Assembly: GCA_002245135.1 (NCBI GenBank)
Contig: NGBS01001207.1
Span: 1 to 44,372 of the forward strand
Source of the DNA: Proteromonas lacertae
Taxonomy: Eukaryota; Sar; Bigyra; Opalinata; Proteromonadidae
Direction of reading: 5' to 3'
Length of the DNA: 44,372 nt
Positions 21,613 through 30,763 of this stretch are shown here, piece after piece. Below the pieces are notes generated by a model, which ran no database searches, was not told the DNA's origin, and saw nothing but the letters and a program-made list of their open reading frames with translations. Made by a program: the position numbers and the translations under genes. Positions within the stretch are counted from its first letter, which is position 1, and each line of letters starts with the position of its first letter.

Positions 21613-23892
21613 ATGAATTCAGTTACAATTGAAAATAATAAAGTTGTAATAGAAAATTCTTCAAGTCATTCGGTTGTAGATAAAAGAAAAAAGGAGTTAT
21701 ATAGATTATGTAAAAAATATGCTCCCATCGATTCATTTGCACCGATAACTGATTCAATATTCAGTTATAATTTTTCATCAATAGATGATGTGTATTTTAC
21801 TGTCTACATTCTTTCATATCAATTAAACTTCGCAGTAGAAGTCAAATATAATAACACAGTTGATAATCAGAAAAAGATTACGTTCAGATGTAAAAATGAA
21901 GACGGTTGCACTTTTTTCGTTAAAGCTTATGAAGAAGGAGGTAATGTCCAAGTATCTTATCACAAACATAGTCATCCGCTTAATAGAATGAAGAATTGTC
22001 AAATAATAAACACATTAACAGATGAAATAATGAATCATGTTAAAAGTATGATACTCAATACTAAGAATACTGCACCAGAAACTATAAAAGTAATAAAAGA
22101 GATGTATAACATCAATAAAAGAGTAGAAAAGGCAATATATAATAAAATAGTAGAATTAAGAAGAAAAATGAGAGATGAGGAAGAAGGATTTAGTAGATTT
22201 ATAAAAATAGTAAAAGATAAATATACTCATTTTGTTGATGAACATTGTATTCTGGTGATACTAGATGATTTAAGAATGAATAATTATACAACCATTTTGT
22301 GTGATGGTACTTTTGGTACCTTTCTTTCTGAAAATCAACTCTATCTAATATATACTCAAGTAGGCCCAACAACCATCCTTTTAACCGCGTTTGCGATAAC
22401 CAGATATAAAGACAAGGATACATATTACTTCATATATAGCAATTTAAAAGAAAGATATAATATCCAGAATGTTATCCATGATCACGAATCCTCAGTTGTT
22501 TACGCTCTGAAGGATTTAAATCTAACCTTCGTCAATGATACATTTCACTTATTTTTATATATCAATGATAAGAACATAAGAGAATTGTTATATAAGTATA
22601 TAAAGTTTCCTGAATTAAGACCAGAAATTTCTAAAAATCCATTAATACAAGACTATCTAGAAAGAGATGGAATTAAAGAATACGGTCTTTTTGGTTCTCA
22701 CTCCACCAGTTGCGTAGAAGGGATGAATAATACAATTAAAAAGAAATTAAAGAATAAAAGATCTAGATCTGATCTAATATTGGAAATGCTAGTAAACATA
22801 CACAACGAACAAGTTGAGAATATTAATAATTTTATATCTACATCTATTAATAAGAGTAATAATAATGATACTACAAAGCTACATCTCTGGCCTGAATGTG
22901 AATCAAATCTAAATCAACAATTACTATTGCTTTGTAGTCAAACCTATAAAATAGATAAGATAAATGAAAATATTTATACATTGAAAGATAATAAGTTCAT
23001 ATATCATATTGTAGTAAGTGATGAAATTCATTGTTCATGTGGATACAGGGAATTCACAGGAATTCCCTGCAGTCATATTCTATTTATAAAAGTTAAACTG
23101 GACTTGGATATTAATATTGCCACATTGATCTGTAATGAAGCTCATTTGACCTATTTTAATAGTAAAAATAAAATTACAAGTTACAATATTAATTATACTA
23201 TTGAAGAATTTCATGATGAAGATGAAAATACCAATCCATTTTTACCAGATGTTAATATAAGAGCAATAAAGATTCCAAAGAGATATGAAATCCCTATAAA
23301 AAGAAAAAGAAATTATACTGATGTTGATAAAGATAATAATAATACTGTTTTTCATGATGAAGATGAAAATATCAATACATCTATAACAGATGTAATTGAT
23401 GTTGATGAAGATACAACCGAAGATGAAAATAGAATTTTTGATTCATTTATCGAATTCAATGATGAACTATCTATTTCGAAATTCAACAAAATAATTAGCT
23501 GCTTTGGAATTGATATACTCGATCCATATGTGTTCTATACTACAAGTGAAATAAATATTAATAATTATATATATATACCAATATGTTTTGAAGGACATTG
23601 GTCTTATTTATACAATCGAGCTAAACTAATTCACTTTGATAGCACAGGAGATCATATAAGAAAATCTAAATATATATATAATAGACTAAATATTACAAAT
23701 ACTGTCATACCTTACATTATGCACCAAGAGAAAGGATTTACATGTGGATATTTTGCAATCCATTCAATATTCTGTTTAAATAAATACGGCTATATAAATG
23801 ATGAAACAGTTATAAAAACCTTAAGGGAAGAACTTACAAATCTATATATTCAAGATCGAAAAAGAATTCTTAGAATTATACTTGAAGAGTAA
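21613..23892 (+). CDS. MULE transposase with SWIM finger and Ulp1-like protease domain
   Basis: 759 residues, intact. The N-terminal zinc motif FRCKNEDGCTFFVKAY...YHKHSHPL is of the FAR1/FLYWCH-like type found before MULE transposases. The DDE core shows CDGTFGTF (first Asp), VIHDHESSVVYAL (second Asp) and HSTSCVEGMNN (Glu). The SWIM finger is CSCGYREFTGIPCSH near residue 475. The last about 170 residues resemble a C48/Ulp1 SUMO-protease fold: GHWSYLY (His), IHFDSTGD (Asp) and KGFTCGYFAIHS (Cys). MULE transposases fused to Ulp1 domains are known in plants; this is a protist case. The enzyme should cut at the element's TIRs. The nearest relative in the window is the MULE-2 transposase. Confidence 0.9.
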   Translation: MNSVTIENNKVVIENSSSHSVVDKRKKELYRLCKKYAPIDSFAPITDSIFSYNFSSIDDVYFTVYILSYQLNFAVEVKYNNTVDNQKKITFRCKNEDGCTFFVKAYEEGGNVQVSYHKHSHPLNRMKNCQIINTLTDEIMNHVKSMILNTKNTAPETIKVIKEMYNINKRVEKAIYNKIVELRRKMRDEEEGFSRFIKIVKDKYTHFVDEHCILVILDDLRMNNYTTILCDGTFGTFLSENQLYLIYTQVGPTTILLTAFAITRYKDKDTYYFIYSNLKERYNIQNVIHDHESSVVYALKDLNLTFVNDTFHLFLYINDKNIRELLYKYIKFPELRPEISKNPLIQDYLERDGIKEYGLFGSHSTSCVEGMNNTIKKKLKNKRSRSDLILEMLVNIHNEQVENINNFISTSINKSNNNDTTKLHLWPECESNLNQQLLLLCSQTYKIDKINENIYTLKDNKFIYHIVVSDEIHCSCGYREFTGIPCSHILFIKVKLDLDINIATLICNEAHLTYFNSKNKITSYNINYTIEEFHDEDENTNPFLPDVNIRAIKIPKRYEIPIKRKRNYTDVDKDNNNTVFHDEDENINTSITDVIDVDEDTTEDENRIFDSFIEFNDELSISKFNKIISCFGIDILDPYVFYTTSEININNYIYIPICFEGHWSYLYNRAKLIHFDSTGDHIRKSKYIYNRLNITNTVIPYIMHQEKGFTCGYFAIHSIFCLNKYGYINDETVIKTLREELTNLYIQDRKRILRIILEE

Positions 23893-24221
23893 CATTTCTT
23901 TATACTTATGAACAACTTCAATTTATTATTATATTCATTGATTTTTTATTTGTTTTTAAGGATTTAAATCATAATTCTATTTAAAAGATTAGATATTTCG
24001 TTTTCTTTCATTATCTCTTTATTAAATTCATTCAAACTCAATCTTTTAAACTCATTCCAATAATAATCATCACTAGTTAATTTATCTAAACGTTGGTTCT
24101 ACTAATTGTTAATCTTGAACTAGTTATTGTATATAAATTGTACTTGAACCAGGAACATCAATAGGTCAATAGAAAAAACTAGCATCAACTATCAATAACT
24201 GAGCATATAAATAAGCGAATT
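23893..24221. other. MULE-1 interior tail with a short minus-strand coding-like stretch
   Basis: Downstream of the transposase. On the minus strand, about 24100 to the stop at 23964-23966, some 42 codons read LDKLTSDDYYWNEFKRLSLN and onward to LLNRIMI, with protein-like composition but no start. It may be the tail of a lost or captured gene. The rest is AT-rich. Confidence 0.35.
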
Positions 24222-24269
24222 TAAATATTCACGATTATTCTTCTTTTGATGAATGTTTTGTTGGGAATG

Positions 24270-24889
24270 TTTAAACTAACCAACATAATTCATAGGTAAT
24301 TGAACATTTCCAAATGCAGAAGGAACTGGGATATACTTTAAATACTTACAATTTGAACAACGAATTGCGACTTTGATGGCTTTTGGTCTTTAAAGAGATG
24401 CACTGATTATAAGTCCTGATATACTGACTAAATTGTTCACATGATTTGCCTATTATATATATGTACATTAAAAATCATTTCATTTATACATTTAATGATC
24501 GGATTGATATTGAGTTTTGTGAAAATTTTAATAAGACATTGATTGAAGGAGAATTTTCTGCATTTAACTCATTTTCTACTACTCTTTGAGCTGCAATTTC
24601 AAACTATTGATAAGTAATAATAATTGTTTAATGTACTTGTGGTAAATAACAATTTGTCTCTCTTTGTAATACATCAAGTAAAACATTGTTGAATATTCCT
24701 AGATGAGCTAAATTAATTTCTACAAAATATTCACCTCTGTTGAAATTTTCCAATAATGATTTTCTAGTGATAAGAATAATCAATATATTTATATATACCT
24801 GTAGATATAAATATTGTTTTCACTATAATCTCTTAAAAACTCTTGAAACTTTGTTTGAGCTTGTAAAGGTTCTAAAGCAGACGATTCAC
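24270..24889 (-). pseudogene. captured MCM5 fragment, right TIR copy
   Basis: Mirror of 20079-20698, with the same three retained introns and the same single in-frame stop. It is not a helicase gene; only the N-terminal region of MCM5 is present. Confidence 0.88.
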
Positions 24890-25052
24890 CATTAAAAATC
24901 TTTCATAAAGATAACAAGCCTTCAAACTATTTACCACTTTGTTTATTAATATTTCTTGAATTTAAAATTCTGGAAAGAAAATAACGGGATGTACGGGTTC
25001 TAGCCCTGTAGTAGTTCCAAATATTTTTGAATCTGAGGTAGAAATAAAAACA

Positions 25053-25367
25053 GTGAAGTTAATTATACATGAAAAAGCTTTTAAAAACCAAAATGGTGGA
25101 AATCAACAGAATTCATCTCGAAACCAACCATTGTCATCTAATAATATAATAAAACCTTCAGTTAGACCAATTGGTCAATCTGTTGTAGGTGGTAGGCATA
25201 CACATCAATCAATAGGATCAGTTGGTATGTCTTATTGTTCTGAAGAGTGTGATAATCCTGAAGTTTATGATTGGCTTACAAACGAATCACCTCGAAATTC
25301 CACAACCTCTCATGAAAAAGAAGCTCGAAAAAATGTCAAAAAGTATAGTACAATACTTGTGATATAA
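25053..25367 (+). CDS. unknown 104-codon frame, right TIR copy
   Basis: Identical translation to 19601-19915. Asn/Gln/Ser-rich, family unknown. Its upstream frame probably extends into the region next to the MCM5 piece. Confidence 0.4.
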   Translation: MKLIIHEKAFKNQNGGNQQNSSRNQPLSSNNIIKPSVRPIGQSVVGGRHTHQSIGSVGMSYCSEECDNPEVYDWLTNESPRNSTTSHEKEARKNVKKYSTILVI

Positions 25368-25397
25368 GTGAAAATATTCATGCAAAATTAAAACGTC

Positions 25398-25621
25398 ATG
25401 TAACAATCGATAAGCCTATGGAGCAAACTAATTTATTAAAGTTACAAGTAGATCAAAGTGGTAATGGACATATCAATCAATATAAAATAATAAAGAAATT
25501 AGTTGAATTATGTGAAGATCCATCAAAGAATCAATATGCAATAAAAATATTAAACAAATCAATTAAAACAGGTAGTATAAGTCCATTGAGTGATATTTGG
25601 GCAATGGGAATTTCACTATAA
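25398..25621 (+). pseudogene. captured kinase fragment, right TIR copy
   Basis: Mirror of 19347-19570: N-lobe strands joined to a SDIWAMG C-lobe motif with the catalytic loop missing. It cannot be an active kinase. Confidence 0.75.
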
Positions 25622-25814
25622 TATAGGAATGTGTGCTTGTTAAAGTAATAATTGAGACTTGTTTATTGAACAGAAAAGAAATTATAGTGATTTAAAAAGG
25701 TTTTTTAGAAGAGATGATTTAACAAAGTAAAAGTTATACAAAGTTGAAGAATTAGCTTTTGAATATATGAAAGGATTAATAGAAGTTAATTAATTACAAT
25801 TAATATCAAAATTT

Positions 25815-26290
25815 CAGTTAATAATACTCAAGTATTTAGTACATACAGTGATTAACAACTCGATGTGTTAATTCAAGTGTTTGAAGGTGAAGAATCTATG
25901 ACAATATATAATAACTAATAATGTTTTGAATGTAAGTGTTGTAAAAGAGAGTATTGGTAAAGCTAATAAGATCACAATTACAAATGATAAAGGTCTTCTT
26001 ACACCTGAGACATTTTAAAGAATGGTTGTAAAAGCTAGATATTCAAAGCTAAATCATGAGAGGTAAATTGAATATAAAAGAAGTAGCTTTATAATATATG
26101 AAAAGATTAGTAGAAGTATATCAATTACAATTCAATAGAGATAACTTCGTTGTAGGTATAAGAAATGCTTTAGAAAGCAAATTATCAAAATTTATGATTA
26201 TAAAACGAGAAGTAGATGATTCTAAATTCTTAACTTATCCAATGGCTAGTAGTTTAATAAATGTAAGTAAATTATGTTCAAGAAGGTGAT
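25815..26290 (+). pseudogene. captured HSP70 fragments, right TIR copy
   Basis: Mirror of 18678-19153. The part of the substrate-binding domain from FSTYSD to NDKGLL is followed by a lid-like piece with IRNALESKLSKF. Internal deletion and stops are present. Confidence 0.75.
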
Positions 26291-26676
26291 AATTTAACAA
26301 TAATAGAAGCTATGGAAATGTAAAATATGTTGACTTCCTCAAATAGATACAAGATTGCCAAAATTTAGTTGGATGATTTGTTTTTTAAGAAAAAGGTTCA
26401 ATTATTAGTTAGTTATAAATAAATATGTCTTAATGACTTAGTTAAATTGTTTTTATGAGATAAACGATTGAAATAGAGCTTAAGATAGTTATTCAGATAG
26501 TAAATAAGTCAAACAGTTTAAAAAATAATAGTATTTATTAATTAATTAACAAAAATAAGCCCTAGCTTCCTATAGGAGGCAGGTGCTCAAATTTTATAAA
26601 ATATAAAAAAATATTCAAGCCGAGCTTGTGTTATCACACATTATATTTTGAGCATTCTCATTTAATAGTAAGATAT

Positions 26677-26722
26677 TTAATAAAAAAACTGGAGATCCTG
26701 TGTACAGTTATTATGTACAATA
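26677..26722 (-). promoter_or_regulatory. subterminal motif shared by both MULEs (MULE-1 right)
   Basis: Reverse complement of 18246-18291, 193 bp from the right tip. It contains TGTACAGTTATTATGTACAA preceded by AAAAACTGGAGATCC. Confidence 0.6.
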
Positions 26723-26915
26723 GGTTGGGATCAAAAATGCTCAAATCATTAAAAGATCGTGAAATTAGACCAAAAAATAGTTGTGCTATCTCCACCATCT
26801 TCTCAGAATCTCTTAATTAAGCAATTATAGTCAAGTAATATAAAATATTAGAGTCAAACTCTAACTAGATTAGGCGAGTTCAAATTTTGAACACGCGTCT
26901 AAACCCAAACTTCCC

Positions 26916-26924
26916 TGAATATAC
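26916..26924 (+). repeat. target site duplication of MULE-1, right copy
   Basis: TGAATATAC immediately after the right tip, equal to 18044-18052. Confidence 0.9.
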
Positions 26925-27408
26925 ATATTGGTCAGTTAATTTTTATATATTACAAGATAATTCGATCAATCAATATGAATCTACTGTAAAAGTACCTATA
27001 AAAATTCAAATGTTTGAGCATTTTATGAGAATCAAAATATATAATGGTATTGTTTTGAAAAATGGAGATGCTAGATATGGATATATATTTTATCTAGATG
27101 ATCATCATGTTATTAAAGCAGAACCAGGTAAAGAAGATTTATTACAACAATATTATAACAAATTATTAGAAACATACTTTGTAGATGGAAGTAATGGAAT
27201 ATACTTCCCTATACAAGGTGTAATAAATGAAACTTCACAACCTGCATTAAATAAATATGATGGTTTTTTTGCTATATTAAGAAATAATAATAATAAATGT
27301 AATCTTTATATAGAGCAAAAAGGACTTGATGCATATTCATATCAAGCATTCCCACCTCAAGTTATTATAACAGAGTGGATGGATACAGGTGTAACAGAAC
27401 CATTTTAG
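26916..27408 (+). pseudogene. fossil-element gene, part right of the MULE-1 insertion
   Basis: Open in frame to the stop at 27406-27408 (about 163 codons). The composition is beta-rich, with many aromatic and polar residues (YWSVNFYILQDNS, YIFYLDDHHVIKAEPGKED, NNKCNLYIEQKG, VIITEWMDTG). It looks like the distal domain of a fibre- or attachment-type protein, but no family is recognised. An ATG at 26887 belongs to transposon sequence and is not the real start. Confidence 0.6.
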
Positions 27409-27534
27409 TAATAATTATATTATGGTTATTATAAAATTTATAATATTTTTATTATATTATGTGATTTTTATTAAATTACGCATATTTTTAAACCCTGTTC
27501 CAAATTATTTTAAGATAAAGATTCGTTTTAAAAT

Positions 27535-28011
27535 TTAGACTATGTTTATCGTAGTTTGATCATTGTTTCCTTTAACTTCTTCTTGTACTTCTTCTTCCTC
27601 ATCATCACTATCATCAAATATATAATTCTTCTTTACATAATGTTTTAACATAGGATTCTTCTTCAAATGAACACTTCCCATTCCTTCAGGTAGTGTTAAC
27701 CACTCAATATACTTATCAAACAATGCAAAATAATGTCTATTTAATCCTCTTGGTTTTACTGATGGTTTAATATCGAAAAGCATCATGTAATATCTCTTAT
27801 CACTATACTTTGTCCACATCTTTTGATGGCAAATAGCACAGAATTCATTATAAGACTTTATCTCTTCCTTAGGTAATGGGCTATCTAAAACTGCACTTAT
27901 ATTATGGTTAAAATATAAGTAAAACTTACAAGTTCCACATATACACTTATCTAAATAATCTTCATTATTTCTAAATGAACAAAAGAAAGCAAAGTTTACT
28001 GAAGCACACAT
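27535..28011 (-). CDS. fossil-element cysteine-rich protein
   Basis: 158 residues. Cysteine pairs in CICGTCKFY and CAICHQKMW suggest one or two zinc knuckles, and the C-terminus is acidic (DDSDDEEEEVQEEVKG). It is convergent with the preceding gene. No family is recognised, but size and cysteine pattern resemble small zinc proteins in Polinton-like elements. Confidence 0.5.
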   Translation of the reverse strand: MCASVNFAFFCSFRNNEDYLDKCICGTCKFYLYFNHNISAVLDSPLPKEEIKSYNEFCAICHQKMWTKYSDKRYYMMLFDIKPSVKPRGLNRHYFALFDKYIEWLTLPEGMGSVHLKKNPMLKHYVKKNYIFDDSDDEEEEVQEEVKGNNDQTTINIV

Positions 28012-28039
28012 ATTTTATATTTTTTTGATAAAAAACCGT

Positions 28040-28498
28040 TTTTCAAAAATGCCAGGAAAATCAAAACTGTTTCTTTTTTCTGTTTATAACAACAGTTTCA
28101 CGTCAGAATTTCGATTTAGTAAAAAATATAGAATATTGCAGATAATTCTTTAAATATATATTTTTGACACTATTTAAATTCTTTTGAATGTTTTTAACTA
28201 CACTATATAAATCCATAAATAAATTGATAAATGAAAAAAATAACTAAAAAAAGTAAGAACGCATTCTGTAGCTTGGCCACCACACTATTTAATCACTAAG
28301 TCCTAGTCAGGCTACACAGGACACGCTACTTACTTACATAGAAATACATTTCTTATTCTATAAAGTAGCTACCCTTCCGGGGTAGAACAGGTAGCTACCT
28401 ATCTATTTATACACTTTATTTCTACTATCCTACGCTAAAAACTATTGAAAACATAAAAATAAAATTTGACCCATAAATTTATTCACACACTAAAATAT
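28040..28498. other. fossil-element end region with hairpin-forming, G+C-richer block
   Basis: No gene. The 28255-28410 block has clearly more G+C than its surroundings and several inverted repeats: GTCCT/AGGAC around 28301-28323, and GTAGCTACC repeated with the palindrome AGGTAGCTACCT near 28390-28401. The last 37 bp (28462-28498) are the inverted partner of 12504-12540. It is likely part of the terminal region of the virus-like element. Confidence 0.45.
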
Positions 28499-28680
28499 GG
28501 GGTATTTTTTTTTGGGCAGCTGCTCAAATTTTGAACAGGCTGTTTCTAATAGCGCCATGAATCTTATATTGAAATTTGTCTGACTATTATTAATTATTTT
28601 AGCTTTTCTGAATTGTGTGTGGTATTTAGACATCATCAATGTTAATCATTAGAATAATTATAAGAATTTTGTATATAAAT

Positions 28681-28720
28681 TTATTGTACATAATAACTGT
28701 ACATTGGACCTCCAGTTTTT
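28681..28720 (+). promoter_or_regulatory. subterminal motif shared by both MULEs (MULE-2 left)
   Basis: ATTGTACATAATAACTGTAC followed by GGACCTCCAGTTTTT, 182 bp from the tip. It differs at only a few bases from the MULE-1 block at 18246-18291. Mirror copy at 35031-35070. Confidence 0.6.
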
Positions 28721-28944
28721 ATTCTAATTATTTTGTTATTTCAAGAGAAAAATGAAAAAATATAAATTTAGTCAAGCATTTGGCTTGATTTGAATTTGAA
28801 ATTTATATATTTTGAGCATTTGTTATGTATAGCAACATATTTTTAATTTTAATTAAATAGATTTCAACTTTATCATAATTTTCAATTATATATATATCAA
28901 AAGTCCATATTCTTCGTATAATTATATATATTTTTAATTGGTTT

Positions 28945-29520
28945 AGATTTAAAGAATTATGAAAAGATTATAGATAGAATAGCATACGACTAAATTTATT
29001 ATGGAATGGATTGATTCAAAAATATGGAAGAATGCGTGATAAGCCAGATAGTAAGGAATATAAATCAAAAATGGTTAAGAAAGAGTCTTACTATATCACT
29101 TGAAGAAATAAAGAACATAGTTGCATTGAAAAATGAGAATATAATCTAAATTTAAGTGATATATTTAAATATGAAATGGATTATACTCAAAGATATATTG
29201 AATGTAGTAATAATGGAATACAGGATGTGAAATGTAATGGTTGTAATAGGATTTATAGGAATATCTTCTTCAGAAATTGATTCTTTTTATTAATTGATAA
29301 TTTACACAAATATTTAACATTTATACTTTAATTTGTGTATTTAATATGTGTATGTTACTTAATATTAAATTGGCCTATATCAATGAATTTTAGGATTAAA
29401 TATGCCAATTGTTGAACAAGATTCATTTACTTTCAACATTCAAAGATTGATAAAGATATAGATGACATGGTTAGCTTGTCGAAGAACTTGAATGTATTTA
29501 GAACTGAGTTAGGCAAATGA
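28945..29520 (+). pseudogene. coding-like remnants in MULE-2 left TIR
   Basis: Several broken plus-strand stretches have protein-like composition: DLKNYEKIIDRIAYD near 28950; IFKYEMDYTQRYIECSNNG then KCNGCNRIYRN at about 29160-29278, with a Cys-x2-Cys pair; and SKIDKDIDDMVSLSKNLNVF near 29435-29515. Stops separate them. They look like decayed captured gene fragments. Source families were not recognised. The mirror copy is 34231-34806. Confidence 0.4.
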
Positions 29521-30417
29521 CGTCCTTTTCGACTTTTGTCTTCACACGCTCAAAATACCCAGTGTTTTCCTGTAGCTGTCCCTTTTGTCCATTTTGCTTT
29601 TTTATTATCTTTTTAGTTTTTCTGTAATAAATAGTAAAAATAATCAATCACTAAGCAATATATATCAATATAACACATTATACTCCTGCCCTACTGAAAA
29701 ATTAACAAATAAATATATTATTTGTCAATTTAACTATTTTTTTAATATATTGTAGTTGCATTTAATTGTTTTCACTCATTTTTTATCCCATTTTATATGC
29801 TATTCCCTAATCTGTTTCTCTGTTTGTTATGTATCAATCCCTGTATAGAATAACTACGTTCTATTAAGCTTCTAGAGTTTGGGATTGTTTGTATTCTATG
29901 AAGCTGCTACGTCTTTTATATGACATGATAAAATAAAAAAGCTTGAAAAGAAATCAAGCTTGGATTTATTTCAAAGTTTAATATTTCGTGTTATGATTAA
30001 GTATTGTTTCTTTTTATGTTCATATGTTTGTAATGTTGTAAATTCGTATGTATAAATCTAAAAATTAATTACTGTTTCTTTGAAATACTGTGAATTAATG
30101 AATATTAAAATTTAGCTAAATTTAATCAGTTTATTTTACTGTATATATTCAAATTAGTTATAAGTAGTTTATTAATTTACATTATATTCAGATTATGTCA
30201 ATTTGTTTGATATTTCTATTATGAAGTGACGCTATTTATGTAAATGAACAATACATTTATAAGTATGTTATTTAGATAGATTTAATGATAAAATTTACAT
30301 AATATTTTGATTAATAGAAATGAACATAGGTATATTTGTTCTTAAACAGGTTAATATGTCTTATAAACAATAGGATATATAATATATGTAGTATTTATGA
30401 TAAACAAATATTGAATA

Positions 30418-30540
30418 AAGGGACACAAAAGGAATACTGTCCTTCTTGAAAAAAACATGTTCGATTTCCTTACAGGCTAGACGAGAGAAGAAAGGACAGA
30501 AAGGAGGATATGGCTCCAGAAGGATGTCCTTTCTGCAACT
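30418..30540 (+). promoter_or_regulatory. GGACA/TGTCC cluster before the MULE-2 transposase
   Basis: GGACA at 30421 and 30494 and TGTCC at 30438 and 30525, within 110 bp, each next to AAAGG or CCTTT. Similar sites precede the MULE-1 transposase (21197, 21268). Because this stretch lies in the TIR, it is mirrored at 33211-33333. Regulatory meaning is inferred. Confidence 0.35.
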
Positions 30541-30763
30541 CATATATCACTATATCAACATACATTATATCACATCACTCAATAATATAGAATTAATAAT
30601 AACAATATAATAGAAATTATTGACAAAATTATTGAAAGTGTAATCTAGTATTTCAAGTATGAACTAGTACTTTTTTATGTTTAAAAATATTTAATCGTTT
30701 CATATTTTGTGGCATTATAATTTATAATCTATTTTCTATATCATACTTGAAAATAAATAATAC

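Larger units (their letters stand above)
18053..26915 (+). mobile_element. MULE-1: Mutator-like element with 2.7-kb TIRs carrying host gene fragments
   Basis: 8863 bp flanked by TGAATATAC duplications and inserted into a gene of the virus-like fossil. The ends are inverted repeats of equal length (18053-20746 and 24222-26915, 2694 bp each), starting GGGAAGTTTGGG. One intact transposase gene lies between them. The TIRs hold pieces of MCM5, a protein kinase, HSP70 and an unknown protein. All open frames I compared between the two TIRs are identical, so the insertion is young or the arms are being homogenised. Confidence 0.93.
24222..26915 (-). repeat. MULE-1 right terminal inverted repeat
   Basis: Inverse copy of 18053-20746, equal in length at 2694 bp, ending CCCAAACTTCCC. 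Gene pieces seen in the left arm recur in mirrored order, with identical translations for every open frame compared. The element tip is followed by the second TGAATATAC. Confidence 0.93.
12361..28498. mobile_element. fossil Polinton/Maverick-like virus-like element, broken
   Basis: The stretches 12.36-18.05 and 26.92-28.50 kb carry a gene set typical of Polinton/Maverick or Polinton-like elements: a retroviral-type integrase, an A32/FtsK-HerA-type packaging ATPase, small zinc-finger proteins and membrane-anchored or coiled-coil proteins. No family B polymerase, protease or capsid gene is seen, so only part is present. It is broken in at least two ways: a Mutator-like element sits inside it (18053-26915), and its right end is replaced by a second one at 28499. 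Short inverted similarity between 12504-12540 and 28462-28498 may be what is left of its terminal repeats. Most frames are still open, so it is probably not ancient. The left limit is approximate. Confidence 0.7.

Noticed and set aside
24985-25020. tRNA-like T-arm (CGGGTTCTAGCCCTG) in the MULE-1 arms
   Set aside because: No matching acceptor, D-arm or anticodon arm was found upstream, and the sequence reads well as an extension of the neighbouring unknown frame.
26626-26820. 64-codon frame in the MULE-1 arms (also 18148-18342)
   Set aside because: It overlaps the subterminal motif block and lacks protein-like features.
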